Below, in pieces: positions 26,901 to 36,260 of a DNA stretch of 64,000 nucleotides. Origin of the DNA: Sulfurospirillum_A sp029027265 (GTDB lineage Bacteria; Campylobacterota; Campylobacteria; Campylobacterales; Sulfurospirillaceae); assembly GCA_029027265.1 (NCBI GenBank), contig CP093061.1:1550001-1614000 (forward strand), written 5' to 3'. The notes under the pieces were generated by a model that made no database searches, was not told the DNA's origin, and worked only from the letters and a program-made list of their open reading frames with translations. Positions within the stretch are counted from its first letter, which is position 1. Every line of letters begins with the position of its first letter. The translations under genes were made by a program, and so were the position numbers.

Positions 26901-29900
26901 GGCTTGTTTTTAAGTAACCTGTTGCTGTTTTGTTATCAAAGTTGTTATTACTTTGTTTTGAGAGAATATTTACATTGCCTTTAGTACTTGCTAAGTTTAT
27001 ATTTCCTTTTGCTTTTACATCTGTTCCTATTAGGTTTAGGTTGTTAATAGTGTTTATAGTTATATTTTTATTTGCTTGGATGGTTGAACTGTTTGAAACT
27101 AATTCATTTACCTCTTCACCAAGGTCTAGTTCTTTTTTTAGTTTAGTTATTCCTACATCACTATGGAAGGTTTTAGTAGCTACATGTAAGGAGTCTGCTT
27201 TTATATCTGCGCTTATGTTTACTATGCTCTCATTGGCTATAAGAATTGTATCTGCTTGGGAGCTTAGTTTGCCTCCTAGGTTGGCTATTGTTTTATTTGC
27301 TAAGATTACAAGGTTATTTCCTGCTTCTATTTTTCCCATATTTACAAGATTGTTTACTTGTAGGGTTATATTTTGTTTTGCTACTATGGCTGAGGCTCTA
27401 TCATTTAGTTTTAGGTTATCTAAATTTGCTATGTAGACATGGGGAACTAATACTTTTTCTCCTGCTACTATAGTCTCTTCCATCCAAACTATATCAGATG
27501 TAAGAGCATTTATTTGCTTTTGAGTAAGAGCTACTGTTGGGGTTAGGTTTAGTGCTACTCTTTGGTTTAGTGCATTATCCATAAGGTATTTATACTGAGT
27601 ATAGTCATCGTTTATAGTATCACTTAAGTAGCGTTTTCCTGTTTGAGTGAAGATAGATTCACGAACTAGTCTGTTTTCATAGAAGTTATCTCCTAAACGT
27701 TTTTGAGTAGCTAGTGGGTCAAGGTTTAGTTTCTCCATCATGTAATCGCTACTGATAAAGTTTTTAAATATGGTAAAATTTGGGTTTGTCTCTATAAGAA
27801 AGTCTGCCTTTTTATCTTTAGATAATATAAATAAGTCATGTTCACTTTTTGGTAATTTTATTTCTATCTTATTTGTTGTTTCATTAATATGTATAGTATC
27901 TATTTTATCTGAAAGTTTTTTAGTTGTTCCGTTACTTCCAAGTGGTGCTTGGTTTGATTTTATGTCTACATTGTTGACAACGGCTATGTTACCCACAATA
28001 TCTTTAGCAGAGTATATACTTGAATATACATTACCTATAAGTTTATATGTTGTTGCAGATGGTATGTCTGCCCATCTGTGTTTATCGCTATGAAAGAAAC
28101 CACCATCTTTGTACTTGTAATAATATCTTCCACTTAAAGTGTGAATGTTATATAGTCTCTCTCCTTCATTATTGAGAATATCTGCATATATGCTTAAGGT
28201 ATCGTTTGATGCTATTTGCGAAAGATAGTTTCTTATTTTATTTACGTGTAAAGTTAGTTTCTTTCCTGAAATAAGCGTTGCTGGTTTTGGAGTGTTACCT
28301 TGCGTTTCTTCTTTAGTGGTTAAAGATACTCTTCTTTTTATTGCATTTGAAATTGAGTCTTTAAAGGAATAACCTTCTCTCAAAAAATTTTTATAATAAA
28401 CTATGCTAACTCCATATTTGTTATATCTTGGATTTAATTTAGATATTATTTCATTTTTTTTTAGATAAGTTATTGATATTATATGAACATCTCTATCCTT
28501 ATCATAAACTCTACTTTGTGATATTACATTTAATATACTAATTGTAATTTGATTAGGATATTCTCCTATTGTGTATCCTGTTATATAATTATGTTCATCA
28601 CCTCCTGAGAATTTTGCTTTTACATTATTTGCATAATATACTTTTCCCTCTTTTATAAGCTCGTTTTTAGCCCAAGACACAGGTACTATTTCTTCCCCAC
28701 TATCAAGATATTCACTACTTATTACCTTTACATTTTTCACTAAAGTATCAGTTGTATTTACAAACTCTTGTGCATAAAAAGTTATATCTCCATCAATGGT
28801 CTCTATATTTGCTTTGTTATTTATGATTTTTTTAGTTTTTTCATTGGAACTATTTTTACTTACATGTAAATTGTTAATAGCTAATATATTTGCATTTTCA
28901 TAGTTATATAAAAGGTTACTCACATATAGTTTCATATCTTTAGCACTAAAAAGTGTTCCCTTATTATGTAGTTCATTTGAAGTTATAATCATGTCTTCAA
29001 TGCTACTAAAACTTCCTTGGTTATATATGTTTTTAGCATTAACTAAAAGAGTATCAGTGGTACTAATTGAGTTTGTATTAAAGATGTCGTTTGCTGAAAT
29101 TAAATTTATATTTTTAGCAAACATTTTTTTATTGTTAATTATATTTCCCTGATTTGTCCTTACATATAAAGAATTTGTTACTTCTGTTTTTTGTAGAGTT
29201 ATATCACCATTTACATTGATATTAAGTGAGTTTTGAGCAAAAACTTCAGGTGGTAAGTTTACTCCTACGCCTTTGTCATTACTTACCAAAGTAATAGTGT
29301 TTGCATAGATTCCTCCAAGAAGTGAAGAATCAAGGGCTATTCCACTTCCAAGACTATCTTTTGAGGTTATAGTTCCATTGGTGTTAATTATATTTTCTCC
29401 AAGAACTATATCTACTTTATTTGCATAGAATTTTGCGTTTACATGTAGAGCTTTTGAGAAGAGGGCGACTGAGTTTATGTTGTTTGCATTAAAACCATCT
29501 CCTTCAATCCAAATATCTCCTTTACTTACATCAAAGCCTTTAAGTAATCCTGAGTTTATAAGAGGATTTCCTGTGGTTAGAGTGGCTTTGGGGGTGTTTA
29601 TAAACCCTCCACCATTTACGCTTATGCCATTTGGGTTTGCTACAATTACATCTGCACTAACTCCCGCCACTTCAGTAAAACCTTGTAGTAGAGTTCTTGA
29701 TGTTCCTGTTACTTCATTTAGTATAACTCTGGCATGGCTTCCTTGCAGGTTTGCGTTAAGAGGAATGAAGCCTGAGAGTTGTGTGTTTACTGCTTTGTTT
29801 GAGTTGTTTAGAATTAGACCTTGCTTATTTACGTTATAGTTTTTAAATTTATTATGTGAAAGTCCACTGCTATTTGGTTTTACTATGTTTATTATAGGTA

Positions 29901-30033
29901 TGTTATTTGGTGCTTTACTTAGGGTTGGTTTTTTACTAGCACTATTATCAATTTGTATTCCAGCAGCCGATACTGTTTGTGTAAAAACAATACTAATGCT
30001 TACTAATATTGATAAAACCTGTTTGAAGTTCAT
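23917..30033 (-). CDS. TpsA/CdiA contact-dependent toxin with NS_2 nuclease tip
   Basis: 2038 residues, start supported by AAAAGGACA before the ATG. Signal peptide (1-23), TPS secretion domain (about 30-300) with NPNGISVNGGG, a long filamentous region with beta-helix-like repeats (ANNINSVALFSKALHV and similar), an Ala/Gly-rich hydrophobic pretoxin block near 1310-1360, and the boundary YNRQLHEKE near 1545. The C-terminal ~130 residues are a DNA/RNA non-specific endonuclease (Endonuclea_NS_2 type): YKTDDLGRVKEA, then DQGGHINAAQTGG with the catalytic His, then NLSNWSIMENSWKKA and SKRPSEFRVEYTIDG. Exported by the TpsB next to it; kills or inhibits neighbours without the immunity gene. E. coli-type VENN is absent. 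Confidence 0.88.
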   Translation of the reverse strand: MNFKQVLSILVSISIVFTQTVSAAGIQIDNSASKKPTLSKAPNNIPIINIVKPNSSGLSHNKFKNYNVNKQGLILNNSNKAVNTQLSGFIPLNANLQGSHARVILNEVTGTSRTLLQGFTEVAGVSADVIVANPNGISVNGGGFINTPKATLTTGNPLINSGLLKGFDVSKGDIWIEGDGFNANNINSVALFSKALHVNAKFYANKVDIVLGENIINTNGTITSKDSLGSGIALDSSLLGGIYANTITLVSNDKGVGVNLPPEVFAQNSLNINVNGDITLQKTEVTNSLYVRTNQGNIINNKKMFAKNINLISANDIFNTNSISTTDTLLVNAKNIYNQGSFSSIEDMIITSNELHNKGTLFSAKDMKLYVSNLLYNYENANILAINNLHVSKNSSNEKTKKIINNKANIETIDGDITFYAQEFVNTTDTLVKNVKVISSEYLDSGEEIVPVSWAKNELIKEGKVYYANNVKAKFSGGDEHNYITGYTIGEYPNQITISILNVISQSRVYDKDRDVHIISITYLKKNEIISKLNPRYNKYGVSIVYYKNFLREGYSFKDSISNAIKRRVSLTTKEETQGNTPKPATLISGKKLTLHVNKIRNYLSQIASNDTLSIYADILNNEGERLYNIHTLSGRYYYKYKDGGFFHSDKHRWADIPSATTYKLIGNVYSSIYSAKDIVGNIAVVNNVDIKSNQAPLGSNGTTKKLSDKIDTIHINETTNKIEIKLPKSEHDLFILSKDKKADFLIETNPNFTIFKNFISSDYMMEKLNLDPLATQKRLGDNFYENRLVRESIFTQTGKRYLSDTINDDYTQYKYLMDNALNQRVALNLTPTVALTQKQINALTSDIVWMEETIVAGEKVLVPHVYIANLDNLKLNDRASAIVAKQNITLQVNNLVNMGKIEAGNNLVILANKTIANLGGKLSSQADTILIANESIVNISADIKADSLHVATKTFHSDVGITKLKKELDLGEEVNELVSNSSTIQANKNITINTINNLNLIGTDVKAKGNINLASTKGNVNILSKQSNNNFDNKTATGYLKTSQTNQISSNLEANNINITSNSLHVKASNLSAKENINVNVKKSITIEAGENRKYSDFKHKIKGSFLGGKLKQQDTIDNTTLITSTLKAKNINLTANQINLIASQIKADEVKITTEVLRLISQKNSSYESHFKDSSGLMTRTIATKGHIKEEVVKAQIEVTKQLILNNKDITNKLQHSGINDKKIQTRISQELQTDNIIKTLSSQHNLTHDQIELVKAYAKSKEWDESHTSLTAIGAIIVAIVVTVITAGIGTGEAVAGLSAAQAAANTAAAAATASGTAAATAAATSAATALTTATITAAATNAIVAGIATQVATAAITGESFKLDVGSLVKGAVTAGVLSGIGGALDTTLGIDKIDNKYLRTATSKVANTTLRSGINSAVYGTDFGDNLKYGLATQMTNLAFEYVGDTSMFKELYEKNEYFSEGAIGKLALHGLAGGIGAELAGGDFKAGAASAAVSELISPLTSDQSKTTKLAVSQLTGTLVGAAINGDKGATTGYHIATSAEKYNRQLHEKEIKWLKDKNNIESFAKKLYGDNPTTKQISDAEVRLTEQALRGIDKAWSLKLSDKDDESAKAFLKANSADLFTTKSEHEFYNATITRDGDTITKIKDLTQTQQNELKDFYKTNVKNATSDPLINLYFKDFKNRGIESVEEIGEAIKNSPEALKALGEYLDKTSMKEIGKDTWKGLKAVYNETKQTLKDAGSASKVLGELERDGKTSNLLNELYDDKTASTTQRFMMDEDLAAGVATLGGVTTLVKSIGKKAIKKLGNGKVEIEFKNGTKLEVPESVAYDNKGIYDSKAIEKYFQEKYEAQNIAKVSQDNITGRTVIETTQGSKKVDGKGGWNKILNNPEANTDYKFNDSVYKTDDLGRVKEASFSPSIDSANRNIYQQGKAGQTNGIKDGLPTDQGGHINAAQTGGAGEQINYLPQDAQLNLSNWSIMENSWKKAAKEGKQVDVKIKPIYDGNSKRPSEFRVEYTIDGTTINDKFSNTPTGGN
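26254..27287. repeat. 1.03-kb internal repeat of the cdiA genes, full-gene copy
   Basis: Partner of 22275-23308; see that entry. It codes for residues around 916-1260 of the full-length exoprotein. Confidence 0.88.
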
Positions 30034-30086
30034 ATGTTGTCCTTTTTAAAACTGATAGGTTAGATTAAAACCAAGAAACTTTTGTA
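29568..30086. repeat. tpsB 3' end plus tpsA 5' end, original copy
   Basis: Partner of 19176-19694. Here it is embedded in the complete tpsB-tpsA operon. Confidence 0.85.
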
Positions 30087-31662
30087 TAGTTTCCACATCT
30101 TCTTTATATATTGGCATTGAGTAGGTCATATTTGCGTTAAAGTTACCTTTTGAGAGTTTTAGGCCTACGGAACCACTTAATAAATTTCCACCATTTGTAT
30201 CTTCTTCTTCTTTAATATGCCCACCATCTATTGCTACAAAATAGCTCTGTACTAGTTGCCCGAGAAACTTACTTTTAAGAGTTTTTGATAATTCATTTCG
30301 CACATAATATCCACTGTTTCCATTCAAGCCTTCATCTTGAAAACCCCTTACACTATAAGGTCCTCCTATGCTAATTTGAGCTTTACTAAAGAGTTTATCA
30401 TTTGTTTGTTGGAAGTGGCCACTTAAAGTATAATTCAGAATCTTAAAACTTTTTTGTAAAGATAAATCTACAGTATAAAGTGAGTATTTTTCATTTAAAA
30501 CAGTTGGATTTAGAGTATTAAACCAATCTGTACCTTGCTCAAATCCCAATGAGAGCAAAGCATAAAAACCTGTTGTTCTATACAGGTAATCTATACTAAA
30601 ATTAACATTTGAAAGGTTATAAGTAGAAGTTTCTATTAAAGAATTCTCTATAAAATTTTCACTTTTTGTATGAACTATTCCACTTCCTACTGTTAAACTG
30701 TTATTTTGGTTATGAAATAATTTATATTTTAGATTATATTCATAAGTTTTTGTATTTCCATTTGATTCGTAGTTTGAAATTCCTGCTGGTATGAGTTGCT
30801 CATAACTAGTTTTTCTATAGCTAATAGTGTTTAAAAAGTGTCCGATTGGGAAAGAGTAGTAGTATGAGTCTCCAACAGAACTTTCATCACTAAAGTGTTT
30901 ATCTGTGCTATTTAAATTTATGGAAAGTTGATCATTTATACCAAACATATCATCTAAACTTAACGAAAAACTACCTTGTACTTTTCCTGTTTTTTTTGTA
31001 CCAAAGTTGTTTATTCCTATGCTTCCATTAATACGACTTGTTGTATTGTTTTCTATATGTATATCGGTATATCCGGTTTTACTACTTGGCAAGAGTTTCA
31101 TAGTTGCATGGTTTGAAGGTAAACGGTTAATTAGCTCTATAGAGGTTTCTAAGTTTCTTAGATTTAAAAAATCATCTTTTTGCTCTAAAAATACGTTGTT
31201 TATATATGATTTACTTGGAAGAATTGAGCTTACTTTTCCTTCTATTGCATGCAGTTTAACTTCACCTAAAGAGATATTCTGAGGCAAAAGATAGACTTTA
31301 GAAGTTATATAACCTTTGTCAATATAATTTGAGGTAAGTTTGTTTGTTAGATTTTTTAGATCTGTTAGAGTGGAGCATGTACCTACGTATTTGTCAAATA
31401 GTGACTCTTTTTCATTTGTATTTAAAAGAGTTAATGTATTTTCTGTTATCTTTTTTATATTAAAACACTTTTCATTTTTTGGAGGTAATTCTTCTGGTTT
31501 TTTTACATTGTTATACAATATAGTATTATTTTGGTTTTTTTCTAACTTCTTAAAAATTTCTTTCTGTTTTTCAAGTTGATCATGGGTTTTAATAGGGTTA
31601 TTAATATTTGCTAATAACAATGATGGTAGTACAACTGCATATAAATATATAATATATTTCAA
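30046..31662 (-). CDS. TpsB/CdiB outer-membrane transporter
   Basis: Two-partner secretion pore of the Omp85 superfamily that exports the adjacent exoprotein. 538 residues from a TTG start (31662): signal peptide (YIIYLYAVVLPSLLLA), a proline/charged linker, POTRA-like domain (about 70-180) and a C-terminal 16-strand barrel. The L6 signature is GGPYSVRGFQDEG and the last residues end in Phe (NLTYQF), as expected for Bam-dependent barrels. Twelve bases separate its stop from the tpsA start, so the two are one operon. Confidence 0.9.
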   Translation of the reverse strand: MKYIIYLYAVVLPSLLLANINNPIKTHDQLEKQKEIFKKLEKNQNNTILYNNVKKPEELPPKNEKCFNIKKITENTLTLLNTNEKESLFDKYVGTCSTLTDLKNLTNKLTSNYIDKGYITSKVYLLPQNISLGEVKLHAIEGKVSSILPSKSYINNVFLEQKDDFLNLRNLETSIELINRLPSNHATMKLLPSSKTGYTDIHIENNTTSRINGSIGINNFGTKKTGKVQGSFSLSLDDMFGINDQLSINLNSTDKHFSDESSVGDSYYYSFPIGHFLNTISYRKTSYEQLIPAGISNYESNGNTKTYEYNLKYKLFHNQNNSLTVGSGIVHTKSENFIENSLIETSTYNLSNVNFSIDYLYRTTGFYALLSLGFEQGTDWFNTLNPTVLNEKYSLYTVDLSLQKSFKILNYTLSGHFQQTNDKLFSKAQISIGGPYSVRGFQDEGLNGNSGYYVRNELSKTLKSKFLGQLVQSYFVAIDGGHIKEEEDTNGGNLLSGSVGLKLSKGNFNANMTYSMPIYKEDVETIQKFLGFNLTYQF

Positions 31663-31786
31663 AAGAAACCTTGAATAATAAATTTTAAAATTGTGATTAT
31701 ATCAAAGCTAAATAAATTTAAACTTAAAACTTAAAACTTAAAATATCAAACTTTTATTTATGTAAATATTTTGGCATAATGATGAC

Positions 31787-32749
31787 ATGAACTACATTGG
31801 CTCCAAAAAATACTTATTAGACTTCATTGAGACTACTGTCAAAAAAAAGGTTGGTTCACTTGAAGAAAAAGTTTTTTGTGACCTATTTGCAGGAACTGGA
31901 GCAGTTGGAGCTCACTTTAAAACAAAAGTCAAAAAAGTCATAGCAAATGACATTGAGCCTTATGCCTATACCATCATCTATAATAAAATTAAAAACTCGT
32001 CTACTTATGATTTAGAAAAAATTGTGTATGAGCCAAAAGAGGGTTTTATTTATGAAAACTATGCTAAAAAACGCTCTTACTTTTCAAAAAATAATGCAAG
32101 AAAAATAGATGGGCTACGTGAAGCTATTGAAAAAATCTTTACATGTAAAGATATAAACGAAGACGAATACCGTTACTGCTTAGCTTCGCTTCTGTTTTCA
32201 GCCGATAGAGTTGCAAATACTACTGGTGTTTATGGCTCATTTTTAAAAAAACTAAAATTCATGGCAAAGAGCGAGATGAAGTTTTTACCTCACGATTTTG
32301 AACCAAGTAAAAACAGACATGAAGTCTACAATCAAGATGCAAATGAGCTTATAAAGAGCATTGAAGGCGACATACTCTATCTTGATCCACCATATAATCA
32401 CAGACAGTACGGCTTAAACTACCACATACTAAACACCATAGTCAAAAATGAAACTTTTGAGCCACGAGGCAAGAGTGGTTTTGATGAATATATTCGTTCA
32501 AATTATTGTCAAATTACTAAAGTAAAAAAGGCTCTTGAAATGCTTATAAAAGATGCTAAATTCAAATATATTTTTTTAAGCTACTCAAATGACGGAATTT
32601 TAGATAAAATGTCAATCAAAAAAATCATGAGCAAATATGGCTCATATAGTGTAGAAGAATTTGACCACTCAAGATATAGATCTAGTCAAAAATCAAAAAA
32701 AGGGCATGTAATAGAGTACTTGCATGTAGTGAAAAAAGATGGAATGTAA
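31787..32749 (+). CDS. Solitary D12-class DNA N6-adenine methyltransferase
   Basis: 320 residues. N-terminal MNYIGSKKYLLDFI (S-adenosylmethionine motif X region), DLFAGTGAVGAHF (motif I) and DILYLDPPYNHRQY (catalytic motif IV, DPPY) are in the Dam/D12 order. No restriction endonuclease gene lies next to it: upstream is the divergent CDI locus and downstream trmA, whose start overlaps its end by 11 bases. Probably an orphan methylase acting in genome marking, gene regulation or protection; the target sequence cannot be read from the protein. Confidence 0.85.
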   Translation: MNYIGSKKYLLDFIETTVKKKVGSLEEKVFCDLFAGTGAVGAHFKTKVKKVIANDIEPYAYTIIYNKIKNSSTYDLEKIVYEPKEGFIYENYAKKRSYFSKNNARKIDGLREAIEKIFTCKDINEDEYRYCLASLLFSADRVANTTGVYGSFLKKLKFMAKSEMKFLPHDFEPSKNRHEVYNQDANELIKSIEGDILYLDPPYNHRQYGLNYHILNTIVKNETFEPRGKSGFDEYIRSNYCQITKVKKALEMLIKDAKFKYIFLSYSNDGILDKMSIKKIMSKYGSYSVEEFDHSRYRSSQKSKKGHVIEYLHVVKKDGM

Positions 32750-33848
32750 GCACTTTGGAGTATGTGGCAGTTGCAAACAACATGAGTTAAGTTATGAAGA
32801 GCAAGTACAAAAAAAACAATCGTACATAAAAGAGCTTTTTGAACCTTTACATGTAAAGAGTTTTAAAACGTTTACTTCACCTGATTCTCACTATAGAAAC
32901 AGAGCCGAGTTTAGAATCTGGCACGATGGTGATAACATGTCTTACGCAATGAACGGACTAGTAAAAAAAGACGTAGTTTTGATAGAATCTTGCCCAAAAG
33001 TTGTTAATAAAATAGCTATGTTAATGACACCATTAAAAAAGATGATTGAATCTGATGAAATGCTAAGAAATAGACTTTTTTCTATTGAGTTTCTCTCATC
33101 AACCACAAAAGTTTTAGTTTCAATGTTATATCACAAAAAAATAGACGAAAATTGGGATGCACATGCTAAAAAACTTGAAGAAAAATTTGGCATAGCTGTC
33201 ATTGGGCGTAGTAAGAAAGTTAAAAGAGTCATTTCAGATGACTTTGTGATTGATGAGCTACATGTAAACCAAAAGCCCTACATGTACAAAATTATAGAGG
33301 GTGGATTTTCTCAACCAAATAGTTTTGTAAACACCCATATGTTAGAGTGGGCTACTTTACATGTAAAGAATCCTAAAGACCTACTAGAACTCTACTGTGG
33401 ACATGGAAATTTTACTATTGCCTTTGCAAAACAGTTTAACAAAGTTCTTGCAACAGAGATTTCAAAATCATCAATTAAATCAGCAAAAGAGAGTTGTGTT
33501 TTTAATGAAGTAAATAATATAGAATTTTTAAGAATGAGTGTGGAAGATTTAACAAGTGCTCTAAAAAAAGAGCGAGAATTTGTAAGACTAAAAGATATAA
33601 ATCTTGATGACTACGACTTCTCACACGTTTTTGTAGACCCTCCACGAGCTGGAATAGACGAGAAGAGTTTAGAGTTTATAAGCCAATTTGAAACTATTAT
33701 TTATATCTCTTGTAATCCTGCAACTCTAAAAAGGGATTTAGAGTTTTTAAAAGATAAATTCGAAATAAAAGATTTTGCTATTTTTGATCAGTTCCCTCAT
33801 ACTGACCATATAGAATCAGGTGTTATACTTCAAACTCGCCAAGTTTAG
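32739..33848 (+). CDS. trmA: tRNA (uracil-5-)-methyltransferase TrmA family
   Basis: Makes 5-methyluridine at position 54 of tRNAs. 369 residues. The catalytic cysteine is in ISCNPATLKRDLEFL near residue 327, DPPRAG is the general-base loop region, and the AdoMet motif is LELYCGHGNFTIAFA. The N-terminus carries C-x5-C-x2-C (CKHFGVCGSC). Its 3' end overlaps the convergent chemotaxis receptor gene by 26 bases. Four TACATGTA palindromes lie inside it. Confidence 0.9.
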   Translation: MECKHFGVCGSCKQHELSYEEQVQKKQSYIKELFEPLHVKSFKTFTSPDSHYRNRAEFRIWHDGDNMSYAMNGLVKKDVVLIESCPKVVNKIAMLMTPLKKMIESDEMLRNRLFSIEFLSSTTKVLVSMLYHKKIDENWDAHAKKLEEKFGIAVIGRSKKVKRVISDDFVIDELHVNQKPYMYKIIEGGFSQPNSFVNTHMLEWATLHVKNPKDLLELYCGHGNFTIAFAKQFNKVLATEISKSSIKSAKESCVFNEVNNIEFLRMSVEDLTSALKKEREFVRLKDINLDDYDFSHVFVDPPRAGIDEKSLEFISQFETIIYISCNPATLKRDLEFLKDKFEIKDFAIFDQFPHTDHIESGVILQTRQV

Positions 33849-35118
33849 AGTTTATTACATCTGCTTGCTTTGATAACTCTTGTGAAGCTTCATAGAGTGT
33901 TTCAGCACTCTTATTGTTTTGTTTTGAGAACTCCAAGATAGTATCTATTTTTGATATGACTTTTTGAGTATCATCAGTAAGTGCTAAAGTAACTCTTGAA
34001 GCATCAAAAGAAGCTTGTGAAGCACCTTCCATGATACTACTAGTAGCTATAATATCCTCTTGAACTTTGCTAGAACTTATTACTAATTTCTCTACAAATT
34101 GATAATTTTGATTCATCTGTTCACTTGCATCAGCTACATTTTGTACTATTACATTTATAGTTATGTTTATCTCACCTAACGATTTTTGAGTTCTTTCAGC
34201 TAGTTTTCGTACTTCATCAGCTACAACGGCAAAGCCACGTCCATGTTCACCTGCACACGCAGCTTCTATTGCTGCATTTAAGGCAAGTAAATTAGTCTGG
34301 TCTGCTATATCTGAGATAACATCCAGTACACTTTTAACTTGTTCAGTCTCAGTAGAGAGTTCTGAAAGTTTTTGAGCTGTTGTTGCTTCTATTTGCGCTG
34401 CTTGGTGTATGTTTTTAACAAGGGCTTTTATCTCATTGGTGGCTTGATTAAGTTCATTGGATACTATTTTTATATCTTCACTTGTTTTATTTGAACTAAT
34501 AGTTGCATTTTGAAGTTCTGTTTTCATAGAATCTCCTATGACTTTTGTCTCTTCAACAAAAATGAGTTCCTCAGTAGTTCTTTTTTCTATTTCGCTAGTC
34601 GTATTTGATATATTTTGTGCTATATTTTCGTTTTCATTGGAGCTAGTTTTAGCTATCTTTACTGTATCGTGTATTTTTTCTATAAAAATGTTTATATTTC
34701 TGGAGAGCTCGGCTATCTCATCTTCTCCATTTATGCTAATCCGTTTTGTCAAATCACCATTGCCACTCGCTAAGTCTTTTGATACTTCAGCTAAAGAATC
34801 AACAGAGCCAGTAATGCTTTTAACTAAAATAAAAGTAAATAGCATAAAAAAGGTCAAACCAACTAAAGAGCCTCCTATGAGAAGAAATCTAGAAAGCGTC
34901 AAAAACTCTTTGTATTCTACATTTGTTTTGTCAAATTTCACAAGTATAGTTTCATGACTCATGTCACTACTTAAAATAGTTTCAACTTTATGGTGATTTA
35001 TGTCAATGCCATTAAAAGCATATACTACTAAACCTATATTTAGAGAAAAACCACAAAATGTTGCTATGATAAGCATCCACCCCTTTGTTTTAATATTAAC
35101 TTTATTTAATAAAAACAT
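33823..35118 (-). CDS. Methyl-accepting chemotaxis protein with very short sensor
   Basis: 431 residues: membrane segment (about 14-35), a periplasmic loop of only about 45 residues, second membrane segment (82-102), HAMP domain (105-155) and a long coiled-coil signalling domain. The hairpin tip is present (DQTNLLALNAAIEAACAGEHGRGFAVVADEVRKLAERT), but the usual EAARAGE reads EAACAGE, an Arg to Cys change at a position known in E. coli Tsr (R388) as a trimer contact. No C-terminal CheR-binding pentapeptide. The tiny periplasmic part suggests it senses membrane or cytoplasmic signals, or that it lost its ligand domain. Confidence 0.9.
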   Translation of the reverse strand: MFLLNKVNIKTKGWMLIIATFCGFSLNIGLVVYAFNGIDINHHKVETILSSDMSHETILVKFDKTNVEYKEFLTLSRFLLIGGSLVGLTFFMLFTFILVKSITGSVDSLAEVSKDLASGNGDLTKRISINGEDEIAELSRNINIFIEKIHDTVKIAKTSSNENENIAQNISNTTSEIEKRTTEELIFVEETKVIGDSMKTELQNATISSNKTSEDIKIVSNELNQATNEIKALVKNIHQAAQIEATTAQKLSELSTETEQVKSVLDVISDIADQTNLLALNAAIEAACAGEHGRGFAVVADEVRKLAERTQKSLGEINITINVIVQNVADASEQMNQNYQFVEKLVISSSKVQEDIIATSSIMEGASQASFDASRVTLALTDDTQKVISKIDTILEFSKQNNKSAETLYEASQELSKQADVINSKLGEFEV

Positions 35119-35204
35119 AAAATCACCTTATTTATTAATTTTAAGAATTATATACTTTTTATTATTATATCTTCATGATATTCATCATTAATGTATAAGT
35201 TCAG

Positions 35205-36240
35205 AAACATATGACACTTTTTAGAGGAGAACTAAAGAGTGAGAAATGCAAACAGATTACTTATTTAATGGAATAAGAGGATATGCAAGATTTAAAAGAT
35301 TTAGCTATATTCTAGAGATGGAAAATACTGAAGCTAAAAAACGATTAAAAATTATAAAGTTTTTTGATAAGTATGGATTGGATGCTACTATTGAAGCATT
35401 TGGTGTAAGTAGACGAACAATCTACAGATACAAAGCAACTTTTAAAAAAAGTAAAGAAGATATATCATCTCTTACTCCAAAGTCAAGTGTACCAAAACAA
35501 ATAAGAAAACCAACTACTACAAAAGAATAGTCTTACTCTTCCCTCAGAATCAACTATAGGAAGAACTATCGCAAGAGATAAAAATAAAATGAGATTATTT
35601 CCTCAACGTATAGATTTTAAAGGTAGAGTAAACCTAAAGAAAAAAAGATTAAAAATCGTAAACCTAAAGGTCTTAAAGCAAAACCTATGCACCTGTGAGC
35701 AGTTGACACAATTCAAAGCGTAACAGCTGGTATGAGAAGATATATTATGACTATGATTGACTCTAATAGCCGTATCGCATTTGCTGTTACAATTCCAACT
35801 AAACATACAACTCATACTGCCAAAGTACTTGCAGCTCTTATTGATGGCGTAACTAATGATACCAATGATAATAAATTCTCAATACTCTCAGATAATGGTT
35901 CAGAGTTTATGAAAGACTTTGATAAGCTTCTTCAGAATAGAAACTTAACTCACTACTGGACATATCCCAGATCTCCTAAAATGAATGCTCATAACGAAAG
36001 ATTTAATAGAACAATACAAGAACAGTTTGTTGATTACAATGATGATTTACTCTTTAGCGATATAGACTTATTTAACCAAAAAATGGCAGATTGGCTTATT
36101 GGATATAACACTGAAATACCTCACCATAGTTTAAAAATGAAAACTCCTGTACAATATCTAATTGAAACTAATCCTCAGTGCCATATGTTATGGACTAATA
36201 CATTTAATTTACAAAAAAGTATCTGTGTGCTATACTCATA
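35205..36240 (+). mobile_element. Degenerate IS481/IS3-like transposase element
   Basis: A decayed rve-type transposase in pieces: 35246-35530 (helix-turn-helix, FGVSRRTIYRYKATF), a damaged middle with frame changes and a TGA at about 35697, and 35732-36241 with the catalytic second Asp (LSDNGSEF) and Glu (NAHNERFNRTIQEQF). The first Asp lies in the damaged part (AVDTIQS, just after the TGA). Ends near 35205 and 36240 share a rough inverted similarity (GACACTTTTTAG against GATACTTTTTTG reversed). Not functional. Confidence 0.8.
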
Positions 36241-36260
36241 AAAATTTAAAAGGAGATGAT

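Noticed and set aside
31720..31750. AAACTTAAAACTTAAAACTTAAAA tandem-like run before the methylase gene
   Set aside because: Only about three imperfect units of an AT-rich heptamer; within chance for this composition, though it could vary in length.
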